This document shows, in pieces, positions 1-6,631 of a stretch of 39,401 nucleotides of DNA. Each line of letters opens with the position of its first letter. Positions within the stretch are counted from its first letter, which is position 1. Where the stretch lies: contig DDWO01000010.1 in NCBI GenBank assembly GCA_002345705.1, forward strand, positions 26,010 to 65,410. The letters are read 5' to 3'. The position numbers and the translations under genes were made by a program. A model generated the notes under the pieces. The model was given only the letters and a program-made list of their open reading frames with translations, ran no database searches and had not been told where the DNA came from. The DNA is from Acholeplasmataceae bacterium UBA2284. GTDB lineage: Bacteria > Bacillota_I > Bacilli_A > Acholeplasmatales > Acholeplasmataceae.

Positions 1-66
1 TTTTCACTTGACTTAAATATCATAACCAGAGCCTTAGAAATTATTATTCAATCAACTTTAGAGTAA
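1..66 (+). CDS. C-terminal end of an unidentified protein (truncated by window edge)
   Basis: Frame 1 is open from the first base to a TAA at 64-66 and encodes 21 residues that look like an amphipathic helix (ending ALEIIIQSTLE). A hairpin with a T-run begins seven bases after the stop, which supports this as a genuine gene end. The piece is too short to name a family, and the rest lies outside the window. Confidence 0.5.
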   Translation, partial: FSLDLNIITRALEIIIQSTLE

Positions 67-72
67 AAAAAT

Positions 73-124
73 AAGACAGCCAATTCATGTTATTTTTAAC
101 ATAATTATTAGAGTTGTCTTTTTT
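73..124 (+). terminator. Rho-independent terminator after the truncated first gene
   Basis: Arms AAGACAGC (73-80) and GTTGTCTT (113-120) pair with one G-U wobble and are followed by a T-run. The loop holds a second small hairpin, ATGTTA-TTTT-TAACAT (87-102). It separates the truncated gene from the epimerase gene. Confidence 0.65.
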
Positions 125-178
125 ATTTGCAGTTTCTAATGAATAAGTATATTTTAAAGGTGTAAGGAGATGATAAAC

Positions 179-1255
179 ATGTCTAAGCTTTTTATCGTAA
201 CAGGTGGTAACGGACACTTAGGAAATACTATTGTTCGGATGCTAAAAAATCAAAATCATGACGTACGAGCATTGATTCTTCCAACAGATTCTAATAAACT
301 GCTTATATCGCTTAAGGCTGATGTTTATTATGGAGATATTAGAAAGATTGAAACACTTGAACCTCTTTTTGATTTAAGTCATACATCATATACAATGCAG
401 GATGTCGTTGTTATTCATACTGCGGGTATTGTATCCATATCAGCAAAAAAACATCCCATCCTTGAAAGTGTTAACGTGCAAGGAACTAAAAATATAGCTG
501 ATTTATGCTTAAAATATGACGTATCCAAACTAATTTATGTAAGCTCAGTCCATGCCATACCTGAGCTTGAAGGAAGTCAAATGATCACTGAAGTTAGCCA
601 TTTTAATCCTGATCTAGTCGTTGGGGCATACGCAAAATCAAAGGCTAAAGCTTCTCAATACATCCTAGACTTAATTGAAAAAGGACTGAACGCAATAATC
701 GTTCATCCCTCTGGAATAATTGGTCCTAATGACTATGGTCATGCCCATATGACGATGATGATTGAAGATTATTTAAATGGTTTTTTAACATCAAGAATTA
801 ATGGAGCTTATGATTTTGTTGATGTAAGAGATGTGGCAAGTGGAATCATTCAATCAACTGCATCTGGAACAATTGGTGGCTGTTATATACTATCAGGTCA
901 TCGAATTGATTTAGACATATTATTCGATCAATTACGCGCACTTAGTGGTAGAAAAAGAAAGATTCACGTACTTCCAATGTGGTTTGCAAAGCTGACCGCA
1001 CCACTTGCTGAATTGTTTTATAAAATAAGAAAACTACCACCTATCTATTCATCCTATTCGCTATATACACTGAAAAGTAATTCTTTCTTTTCCCATGAAA
1101 AGGCTAGAATCGATTTAAATTATCATCCTAGATCACTAGATGAAACACTTTATGATACAGTGAAATGGTTGGTTAAGCAAAATCGAGTAAAAAGATTACG
1201 CATTTTGAGATTCATCAATCAACTCAAACCAATGAGAAAGAACAAAGGAAGCTGA
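179..1255 (+). CDS. NAD(P)-dependent epimerase/dehydratase, extended SDR family
   Basis: The 358-residue protein has an N-terminal Rossmann dinucleotide motif TGGNGHLG (residues 8-15), a VSS strand near 121-123 and the catalytic pair Y151-x3-K155. This is the layout of extended short-chain dehydrogenases acting on nucleotide sugars, dihydroflavonol-like or sterol-like substrates. The substrate cannot be read from the sequence. I chose the ATG at 179 over the in-frame ATG at 170 because the AAGGAG at 164-169 is nine bases before 179 but directly abuts 170. It is a single-gene unit between two terminators. The C-terminal tail is basic. Confidence 0.85.
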   Translation: MSKLFIVTGGNGHLGNTIVRMLKNQNHDVRALILPTDSNKLLISLKADVYYGDIRKIETLEPLFDLSHTSYTMQDVVVIHTAGIVSISAKKHPILESVNVQGTKNIADLCLKYDVSKLIYVSSVHAIPELEGSQMITEVSHFNPDLVVGAYAKSKAKASQYILDLIEKGLNAIIVHPSGIIGPNDYGHAHMTMMIEDYLNGFLTSRINGAYDFVDVRDVASGIIQSTASGTIGGCYILSGHRIDLDILFDQLRALSGRKRKIHVLPMWFAKLTAPLAELFYKIRKLPPIYSSYSLYTLKSNSFFSHEKARIDLNYHPRSLDETLYDTVKWLVKQNRVKRLRILRFINQLKPMRKNKGS

Positions 1256-1271
1256 CGAAGCTTCCTTTGTT
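1241..1271. terminator. Bidirectional terminator between convergent genes
   Basis: A perfect 13-bp stem, AACAAAGGAAGCT (1241-1253) and AGCTTCCTTTGTT (1259-1271), closes a GACGA loop. The epimerase stop codon is at 1253-1255, inside the structure. Short T-rich stretches follow on both strands, which suits the convergent gene pair. Confidence 0.85.
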
Positions 1272-1273
1272 TT

Positions 1274-1597
1274 CTATAAATTTCTTATATCAAATTGTTT
1301 ATACTCTTCAAGGTTAGCAACTAGCCAGTACGATTTTCCATCGGTTGTTCGATCTAAAAAGTTATAGTCAACTAAATATCTTCTCATCATAACGAAGTCC
1401 TCAAACATTGGCCTTAAAATCTCATTGACTTCCTTTTCCGAGTATTTTTTATCTTTCTCAAAATAGTGAATAATCATACAAAGAATAATATATTTCTTTT
1501 TTTCTCTAGCTGGTATCATGCTAAAAACTAAAGGGTCTTTAGATATGACGATTGTTTCTACGATTCCTTTTATTTCCGCTTCAGTTATATCAAACAC
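1274..1597 (-). CDS. DUF2087 domain-containing protein
   Basis: This 107-residue protein matches the DUF2087 pattern: a short N-terminal part, then a KKKYIIL helix, a YSEKEVNEIL segment, a helix ending FVMMRRYLVDYNFLDR and a final DGKSYW hairpin. Known members have a small winged-helix-like fold and sometimes sit behind DNA-binding domains. Here the domain is essentially alone. The start is a GTG at 1597-1595, preceded at five bases by AGAAGGTG (1610-1603), a good ribosome binding site. No specific function can be assigned; a regulatory role is a guess from fold resemblance. Confidence 0.75.
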   Translation of the reverse strand: MFDITEAEIKGIVETIVISKDPLVFSMIPAREKKKYIILCMIIHYFEKDKKYSEKEVNEILRPMFEDFVMMRRYLVDYNFLDRTTDGKSYWLVANLEEYKQFDIRNL

Positions 1598-1632
1598 AAA
1601 ATCACCTTCTTTTTACTCATCATAGCACAAAA

Positions 1633-1658
1633 TAAAAAAAAAGTCAGCAGTTGCTGAC
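1633..1658 (-). terminator. Terminator of the mhqE-mhqR-mhqD operon
   Basis: Arms GTCAGCA (1643-1649) and TGCTGAC (1652-1658), read on the minus strand, are followed by nine to ten U (A-run 1633-1642). The hairpin starts right after the mhqD stop codon. Confidence 0.8.
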
Positions 1659-2255
1659 CTATAGTTTTTCATACCAAATCTTTGCTTGGTCAATTTCTTC
1701 CTTGTTTAATTGATGTCCATGATCTGTCCAAAATACTGTTGTTTTAGCTTCAGACCGGTCAAACATTGCATTTAACTCTTCTATTTCTCCATCTGGAACC
1801 ATTTGATCATTTTTTCCTGCTCCAATAAATATAGAAGTATTCTTTAAATTTGTTTTTTCTAAATTTCTTATCGGAACCATTGGATGGAATAGCATAGCTG
1901 CATAAAAAGGCTTATCGTAATGAAGAAGAACACTTGCAGCGATATTGGCACCATTTGAATATCCTAAAGCAATCACTTTAGATCGGTCAAAATTGTATTG
2001 ATTTGCTGAATCATCTATGAATTTATAGAGATTCTCAGTTTCTTCAATCAAGCTATCCATGTCAAAAACACCCATAGCTAATCTCTTAAAAAACCGTGGC
2101 ATCCCATATTCTAACACATTTCCTCTCACACTTAACACATTTGCAGTTGGATCTATATGCTTAGCAAGATCTAATAAATCAAATTCATTTCCGCCTGTTC
2201 CATGTAATAATAACAGGGTTATTTCACTGGTTCCTGGCTGGTATATATGCTTCAT
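1659..2255 (-). CDS. mhqD: Carboxylesterase/phospholipase-type alpha/beta hydrolase, MhqD-like
   Basis: The 198-residue alpha/beta hydrolase has the oxyanion strand LLLHGTGG (15-22), nucleophile elbow GYSNGA (S100), acid D150 in GKNDQMV and a catalytic histidine in DHGHQL (H181 most likely). Length and motifs match the small carboxylesterases of the Bacillus MhqD and Staphylococcus MhqD type. In those species the genes sit with a MarR-type repressor and a ring-cleaving dioxygenase and respond to quinones. The same two partners lie directly upstream here. The ATG overlaps the mhqR stop by four bases (ATGA), which suggests translational coupling. The exact ester or thioester substrate is unknown. 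Confidence 0.85.
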   Translation of the reverse strand: MKHIYQPGTSEITLLLLHGTGGNEFDLLDLAKHIDPTANVLSVRGNVLEYGMPRFFKRLAMGVFDMDSLIEETENLYKFIDDSANQYNFDRSKVIALGYSNGANIAASVLLHYDKPFYAAMLFHPMVPIRNLEKTNLKNTSIFIGAGKNDQMVPDGEIEELNAMFDRSEAKTTVFWTDHGHQLNKEEIDQAKIWYEKL

Positions 2256-2701
2256 TTTTTTGCACCACTCATTTCCATTGCTCTATATCCGATTTTCTTT
2301 AAGCTCTCAATCAAAGCTGTTAACTCTTCTGGTGATAAGCACTGATATATATTAGATAAAGTTTGAACATGACTAGGGAAAATAGAACTAAAAAATAGCT
2401 GTCCTTCCTTTGTCAAATCAATCATTGTGCTTCTTTTATCGACCTCATCTTGAGTCCTAGAAATCATCTTTTTATCCTCAAGTTTATCAATAACATAAGT
2501 CATACTAGAATTCGCCATTAGCATTCGATTTGCTATCGATTGAATGGGTTGTTTTCCTCGGTTATATAAGAGTTCCAAAACACCAAATTCTGAAGTATTT
2601 AATTGATAGGATGAAATGTCATTTTTAATGACCGCTTCAACATTTTGCATCGACCGAAATAATACCGTGGTTAACTTTAAATATTCTTTGTTATGGCTCA
2701 T
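2252..2701 (-). CDS. mhqR: MarR-family repressor, MhqR-like
   Basis: The 149-residue protein is a MarR winged helix: dimer helices at both ends, a helix-turn-helix around 52-72 (IQSIANRM ... NSSMTYVIDKL) and a wing containing the MarR signature D88-K-R90-S-T. It is sandwiched between a ring-cleaving dioxygenase and an MhqD-like hydrolase, the neighbourhood of the quinone-sensing MhqR of Bacillus and Staphylococcus. The protein has one cysteine (C121), and nothing in the sequence shows whether it senses redox. AGGTGAT provides the ribosome binding site. It probably represses its own operon through the palindrome at 3759-3778. Confidence 0.85.
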   Translation of the reverse strand: MSHNKEYLKLTTVLFRSMQNVEAVIKNDISSYQLNTSEFGVLELLYNRGKQPIQSIANRMLMANSSMTYVIDKLEDKKMISRTQDEVDKRSTMIDLTKEGQLFFSSIFPSHVQTLSNIYQCLSPEELTALIESLKKIGYRAMEMSGAKK

Positions 2702-2713
2702 ATAATCACCTAC

Positions 2714-3703
2714 CTAATCTATGTACTCTTTATTATACACTTTATCACTACGCTTCGTCTCAATATGTCTTACAAGTTTTTCTATTTTATCACGCATACC
2801 TCTAAATTTCGGAGGTAGAGCCAATGTTTCACCTAGTGTTTCGTAATCCTCTTCATCATCAATAAATCCTGGACCTTCAGTTGCGAATTCAAAGAGCATT
2901 CCTGGATATAGTCTTGTATATAGGGATTTGAAGTAAAAACGGTCTACATGGCCTGAATGAGGCACTCTTAACTTGTTTAAGACTTGAATCCAGTCATCTA
3001 AATCTGCTTTTTCATCGACTCTAAATGCGACATGATGGATACCACCAAAACCTTGTCTACCATTTGCTAAATCTGCCCTATATTCAACAATGACTCCAGC
3101 ACCATTTCCACCTAAGCCGGTTTCGTATAAAGTAAACTGATTTTCAACTGCTATTTGATCAAATAAAAGAAACTCTGTCAAGACTTTATCGATGAGTTCT
3201 TTATTATTCACTCTAAAGAATATAGGTCCTAATCCAGTGATACCAAACTCATTTGGAACAGGTCCCTTTTGCCATGGAGTACCTGAAGCTATACCATCAA
3301 CAAATTCATCTGAAAAAAGCACATATTCTGCGTCATCAAAATCTCTAAATTCCAATGTCTTTCTTCCAAACATATCCTTAACTTCAAAATGAGTAACCTG
3401 GTATTTTTCAAATCTTTTTTTCCAGTAATAAATCGCTTCGTCAGTCGGTACTCTAAAGGATGTTTTTGATATTTCATTTGTTCCTTTTATCACTTCTGAT
3501 GCACCATTGAAATCGAAGAATGTCATATCTGTTCCTGCACTACCTTTATCATCAGCAAAAAAGAGATGATAGGTGTTAATGTCATCCTGATTAATGGTCT
3601 TTTTGACTAATCTTAAACCCAATATATTTGTGAAAAAATCATATATTTTTTCTGCACTACTCGTGATTGCAGTCACGTGGTGAATTCCATTTAATTTTTT
3701 CAT
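2714..3703 (-). CDS. mhqE: Ring-cleaving dioxygenase, glyoxalase/VOC superfamily (MhqE/MhqO-like)
   Basis: The 329-residue protein has two vicinal-oxygen-chelate modules. The first starts GIHHVTAIT (H8/H9) and the second GGIHHVAFRV (H223/H224); a conserved YPGMLFEFATEGPGF segment carries the likely metal ligand E272. These features define the MhqA/MhqE/MhqO family of hydroquinone or catechol dioxygenases. It is the first gene of the operon, 12 bases ahead of mhqR, with GGAGG (3714-3710) six bases from its ATG. Its likely role is opening quinone-derived rings as part of electrophile detoxification. Direct biochemical evidence is known only for relatives. Confidence 0.88.
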   Translation of the reverse strand: MKKLNGIHHVTAITSSAEKIYDFFTNILGLRLVKKTINQDDINTYHLFFADDKGSAGTDMTFFDFNGASEVIKGTNEISKTSFRVPTDEAIYYWKKRFEKYQVTHFEVKDMFGRKTLEFRDFDDAEYVLFSDEFVDGIASGTPWQKGPVPNEFGITGLGPIFFRVNNKELIDKVLTEFLLFDQIAVENQFTLYETGLGGNGAGVIVEYRADLANGRQGFGGIHHVAFRVDEKADLDDWIQVLNKLRVPHSGHVDRFYFKSLYTRLYPGMLFEFATEGPGFIDDEEDYETLGETLALPPKFRGMRDKIEKLVRHIETKRSDKVYNKEYID

Positions 3704-3743
3704 ACTATACCTCCATACATGCTTATTCTACTTCATTCATTTA

Positions 3744-3752
3744 ATCATAGCA
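3744..3752 (-). promoter_or_regulatory. Extended -10 promoter of mhqE-mhqR-mhqD
   Basis: On the minus strand the sequence reads TGC-TATGAT, an extended -10 element, with transcription expected to start near 3737. There is no clear -35 hexamer; the palindrome at 3759-3778 occupies that place. Confidence 0.6.
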
Positions 3753-3758
3753 AGCAAT

Positions 3759-3778
3759 ATGTTTCGAATTCGAAGCAT
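3759..3778. promoter_or_regulatory. Probable MhqR operator palindrome
   Basis: The site ATGTTTCGAATTCGAAGCAT is a 20-bp near-perfect inverted repeat with a perfect 12-bp core (TTCGAATTCGAA, 3763-3774). It covers the -15 to -35 zone of the mhqE promoter, the right place for a repressor. From memory, MhqR boxes in Bacillus and Staphylococcus share the CGAATTC core. Binding by this MhqR is inferred. Confidence 0.7.
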
Positions 3779-3826
3779 TATTGATTTTTTAAATTTTTAT
3801 CGTTTTTAATATAAGCCCTTTTGATG

Positions 3827-3832
3827 TATAAT
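3827..3832 (+). promoter_or_regulatory. Probable -10 element for the acetyltransferase-like gene
   Basis: A consensus TATAAT preceded by TG lies about 50 bases before the start codon. The -35 region 17 bases upstream (TTTTAA, 3804-3809) is weak. Confidence 0.5.
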
Positions 3833-3881
3833 AAATTGTAGACATTTCAAAACATCGTGTGTCTCTTAAGGTCGTGATCTA

Positions 3882-5162
3882 TTGAAAAAGAAAAGATATT
3901 GGTACAAATTAGATAATGCCGCAAAGATATTCCCAGCAGTCTCAAAAGATGACCGCAGTAACGTCTTTAGACTATCGTTTTATATAGATGAAGTTGTAGA
4001 TAAAGACATACTAGAGGAAGCAGTAAATAAGGTTCTCAAACGATTCGAAACTTTCGCAGTCCAGCTAAAAAATGGACTTTTTTGGAATTACTTCGCATCA
4101 AATGAACGACATTTTGAAGTTCAACCTGAACCATCAGAGCTTTGCAGATATTTCAAGAGTAATAATAATCAAGGCTATTTATTCAAGGTCTATTATTTTC
4201 AAAATAAAATAACATTAGAAACGTTCCATTCGCTATCTGACGGCACTGGTGCTCTTCATTTCATTAAGTCAATTGTTTTCCATTATTTCAAAATTCGTGG
4301 CTTCAAAATTGAACACGAAGGAAAGATACTTTCAGAAATGCCTTCCTCAAAGAAGGAAAGTGAAGACAACTTCATTACAAACTATGATAAATCTTCTAGA
4401 AGAAATCTTAAGGAAGAGCATGCATATCACCTTGAAGGTGAAAGATTTAATCAGCACTGGGTCTTATTCTTAAAGGCTAGAGTGAATTCAAAACAATTAA
4501 TTGATTTAGTTAAGACGAAATATCAATGTACAATTACACAATATTTTACTGCACTCAATGCATGGAGCGTATATAAGGAAACTGTTGATTTTGTTGGGAA
4601 TAAAAAGCCACTTAAAATCTTCGTTCCTGTGAATTTAAGACCTTATTTTGATTCCGTCACCTTAAGAAACTTCTCCTTATATATAAAGGCTACCTATGAC
4701 AGTGAAAGAACTGACTGGACATTTGAAAATATGCTAGAGCTTACCAAGGAACAATATAAGGATCAGCTCGATCGAGATAAGTTACAATCTAGAATCAGTT
4801 CTCTTGTAGGATTTGAGAAAAACCCATTGATTCGTGCACTTCCTTTAGTTTTAAAGCAAATCGCATTTAAAGTCGGCTATAAAATATTAGGTGAAAGTAT
4901 TTCATCTTGTTCTATATCCAATTTAGGAAAGGTCGATCTTCCATCTGGCTTCAAGGGTAAGGTCACTGACATTGACTTTGTCAATGCTGGCTATGGACTT
5001 GCTATGACTTTAGTATCACTTGATGAACACATCAATGTGATCCTAAGCACACCACTTAAAGACTTATCTATTATGAATCATATGATATCCTTCATGGTGA
5101 AAGATGGTCTAGACCTTGTTTTAGACACCAATTATAAGGAGGGTTACGATGAAATATTGTAA
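3882..5162 (+). CDS. Alcohol acetyltransferase / condensation-domain-like acyltransferase
   Basis: This 426-residue protein resembles the alcohol acetyltransferase and condensation-domain superfamily. Its motif HSLSDG (H116 to G121) fits the HxxxDG acyl-transfer motif, followed by the expected helix ALHFIKS. The C-terminal half has the second lobe, with a CSISNLGKVDLP segment typical of the superfamily latch region. The start is a TTG at 3882 (MKKKRYWYKLDNAAKIFPA); a stop at 3867-3869 bars any upstream in-frame start, and AAGG at 3868-3871 may act as a weak ribosome binding site. Its stop lies 14 bases inside the next gene. The acyl donor and acceptor are unknown; a lipid or glycolipid acceptor is only a guess from the membrane-protein partner. 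Confidence 0.75.
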   Translation: MKKKRYWYKLDNAAKIFPAVSKDDRSNVFRLSFYIDEVVDKDILEEAVNKVLKRFETFAVQLKNGLFWNYFASNERHFEVQPEPSELCRYFKSNNNQGYLFKVYYFQNKITLETFHSLSDGTGALHFIKSIVFHYFKIRGFKIEHEGKILSEMPSSKKESEDNFITNYDKSSRRNLKEEHAYHLEGERFNQHWVLFLKARVNSKQLIDLVKTKYQCTITQYFTALNAWSVYKETVDFVGNKKPLKIFVPVNLRPYFDSVTLRNFSLYIKATYDSERTDWTFENMLELTKEQYKDQLDRDKLQSRISSLVGFEKNPLIRALPLVLKQIAFKVGYKILGESISSCSISNLGKVDLPSGFKGKVTDIDFVNAGYGLAMTLVSLDEHINVILSTPLKDLSIMNHMISFMVKDGLDLVLDTNYKEGYDEIL

Positions 5163-5811
5163 AACATGTCATGTACATTACGATAATACATTAGAGCATT
5201 GTATACTTTGTAATGGTGAATTAGAAAAAATAGGTGAGGTAGAATCCACCTATAAATTCCCAGAAACAAAAAAGAGATCAAGATCAAGATTTTTCTATAG
5301 ACTCTTTATATTTTTAAATCTAGTATCAGTTTTAGTTTCATTATATATTGATTTTGCAGACGGTCTACCATTAACTTGGTCACTCATCGTTGGTATTACC
5401 AATATTTATATCGTTGTGATGTTTCTAGTTTTAGCCGTTCCTACAATATGGACGCATCGAATAACGAAAAGTGTGATTATTACAGTAGGCAGCTTAATTT
5501 TAATAGGACTAGCTATCCGCGATGTCGATTGGGCATTAGATTATGTATTCCCATTTGCTATTATGAGTAATACCTTCTTTATTACACTTTTGATTCTTGT
5601 CAATAAGAAAAAATGGTTTGACTACTTCTCAAGTTTAATTTTTATTACCATTTTCGGGTTAATCCCTGGTTTATTGAATGTATTGAACCTAACGACTGTT
5701 CAATGGCCGAGTCTAGTATGCTTTGCATTCTCAACATTTACATTATTTGGAATTATCATTCTGCCATCTAAATCTAGTCGTGAAGAATTTAAAAGAAGAT
5801 TTCATATCTAA
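5149..5811 (+). CDS. Zinc-ribbon membrane protein, DUF6320-like
   Basis: The 220-residue protein begins with a small zinc-ribbon-like motif (C4-K-T-C7 and C18-I-L-C21), then a basic linker KKRSRSR and about five to six hydrophobic helices, probably with the ribbon in the cytoplasm. This architecture matches proteins annotated DUF6320, which I recall occurring next to acetyltransferase-like genes. The start lies inside the preceding gene and is driven by a strong AAGGAGG (5137-5143), so the two are probably made together and may form a complex. The function is not known. Confidence 0.7.
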   Translation: MKYCKTCHVHYDNTLEHCILCNGELEKIGEVESTYKFPETKKRSRSRFFYRLFIFLNLVSVLVSLYIDFADGLPLTWSLIVGITNIYIVVMFLVLAVPTIWTHRITKSVIITVGSLILIGLAIRDVDWALDYVFPFAIMSNTFFITLLILVNKKKWFDYFSSLIFITIFGLIPGLLNVLNLTTVQWPSLVCFAFSTFTLFGIIILPSKSSREEFKRRFHI

Positions 5812-5812
5812 G

Positions 5813-5835
5813 AGACGAGCAATCGTCTTTTTTTT
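5813..5835 (+). terminator. Terminator after the acetyltransferase/zinc-ribbon pair
   Basis: Stem AGACGA (5813-5818) and TCGTCT (5823-5828) with a GCAA tetraloop is followed by a run of T. Confidence 0.8.
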
Positions 5836-5837
5836 AT

Positions 5838-5865
5838 AAAAAAAACACCAGCGATATGCTAGTGT
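5838..5865 (-). terminator. Terminator of the CBS-domain gene
   Basis: On the minus strand ACACUAGC (5865-5858) pairs with GCUGGUGU (5852-5845) through one wobble and is followed by seven U. The stem overlaps the stop codon of the CBS gene. Confidence 0.75.
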
Positions 5866-6299
5866 ATTTGATGATGATTACCATTTGTATTTCCATTATT
5901 TGGTGCCATTTGCTTGACCATATAATTGAATATATCTTTTCTAGTAATGATTCCGATAAATGCACCAAAATCATCAAGCACAGGTACAAAGTTCTGTTTT
6001 GTAGCTACTTCTATAATATCTTCCATATTGGTATGAATAGGTACTGATACGTTATCCTTATTTCTAGGTACTGCTGAAACCGGTGTAGTCTCTGTTTTAT
6101 CAAAATTCATCTGGTGATCTTTAATATACCAAAGTAGGTCACCTTCACTCAATGTACCAATATAATCTCCATTCTTGTTTAAAATAGGAATAGAATTGTA
6201 GCGATAGACTTGCATCTTTTCAAGCGCTTGTCTAATGGTGTAATCACTAAAGATATATGCTACCTTCTCTTTAGGTGTTAAGCAAAATAATACGTTCAT
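5859..6299 (-). CDS. Tandem CBS-domain protein
   Basis: Two CBS motifs make up nearly the whole 146-residue protein, roughly residues 8-60 (containing YNSIPILNKNGDYIGTLSEGDL) and 80-130 (containing FVPVLDDFGAFIGIITRKDI). A short Asn/His-rich tail NNGNTNGNHHQIH follows. Stand-alone CBS pairs usually bind adenine nucleotides such as AMP, ATP or c-di-AMP; the ligand here is not evident. I start at the ATG at 6299 because AAAGGGG (6312-6306) lies six bases before it; the open frame extends further upstream to 6353 without a ribosome binding site. A good promoter lies at 6363-6392, and a more distant possible one at 6531-6539. Confidence 0.8.
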   Translation of the reverse strand: MNVLFCLTPKEKVAYIFSDYTIRQALEKMQVYRYNSIPILNKNGDYIGTLSEGDLLWYIKDHQMNFDKTETTPVSAVPRNKDNVSVPIHTNMEDIIEVATKQNFVPVLDDFGAFIGIITRKDIFNYMVKQMAPNNGNTNGNHHQIH

Positions 6300-6362
6300 T
6301 GTTTTCCCCTTTAATTCGAAATGATTTTTTTTATTACGATGTAGCTGATTCACTTATAATAG

Positions 6363-6392
6363 ATCATAATTCTCGAATACAATCAAGGTCAA
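6363..6392 (-). promoter_or_regulatory. Proximal promoter of the CBS-domain gene
   Basis: The minus strand has TTGACC (6392-6387), an 18-base spacer and TATGAT (6368-6363), close to the sigma-A consensus. Confidence 0.6.
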
Positions 6393-6396
6393 TAAA

Positions 6397-6501
6397 TCAT
6401 CTGAAAAGATGAAAATAGCTTTTGAATAACTCATCAAAATCGTTGACTGCTTTTTTAATTAATTATGTATTTGAATTTGATGTATCTAATGAATTATTCA
6501 T
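6397..6501 (-). pseudogene. Possible small ORF interrupted by a stop, upstream of the CBS gene
   Basis: From the ATG at 6501 one frame reads 12 residues (MNNSLDTSNSNT), a TAA at 6465-6463, then 21 more codons reading protein-like (containing KKAVNDFDELFKSYFHLF) before a TGA at 6399-6397. It could be a decayed gene, a leader peptide or chance. The predicted promoter at 6531-6539 would transcribe it. No family is recognised. Confidence 0.2.
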
Positions 6502-6530
6502 TTTTTTAGCCCATCTTTTTCCGCATTTAT

Positions 6531-6549
6531 ATTATATCATAGATATAAT
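6531..6549. promoter_or_regulatory. Distal extended -10 promoter and inverted repeat upstream of the CBS gene
   Basis: On the minus strand 6539-6531 reads TGA-TATAAT. The same bases form an inverted repeat, ATTATATC (6531-6538) and GATATAAT (6542-6549) around ATA. Transcription from here would give a leader of about 225 bases before the CBS gene. The inverted repeat also creates a TATAAT on the + strand, but no + gene follows. Confidence 0.4.
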
Positions 6550-6566
6550 GATTTGTACAGTAAAAA

Positions 6567-6580
6567 TGATAACGCTTCCA
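6567..6580 (-). promoter_or_regulatory. cre-like (CcpA) box
   Basis: The minus strand reads TGGAAGCGTTATCA, which fits TGWAANCGNTNWCA at 13 of 14 positions. It lies about 30 bases upstream of the distal -10 at 6531-6539 and just behind the GltS-like gene terminator. The match is from pattern only. The rest of the 6300-6631 gap holds the two promoters, the interrupted frame at 6397-6501 and the terminator at 6587-6620. Confidence 0.4.
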
Positions 6581-6586
6581 TTAAAT

Positions 6587-6620
6587 AAAAAAAGGACCAA
6601 TTTGATAATCAATTGGTCCT
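6587..6620 (-). terminator. Terminator of the GltS-like carrier gene
   Basis: Arms AGGACCAATT (6593-6602) and AATTGGTCCT (6611-6620) form a 10-bp stem, followed on the minus strand by seven U. Confidence 0.85.
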
Positions 6621-6631
6621 AAATATATAAG

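Noticed and set aside
5149..5162. The 14-base overlap of the acetyltransferase and zinc-ribbon genes as a frameshift
   Set aside because: The second frame has its own strong ribosome binding site and a complete zinc-ribbon N-terminus, so it is a normal overlapping start.
6422..6622. A 66-codon open frame on the + strand in the gap upstream of the CBS gene
   Set aside because: It has no ribosome binding site, reads through the minus-strand terminator at 6587-6620 and has a composition typical of random AT-rich sequence.
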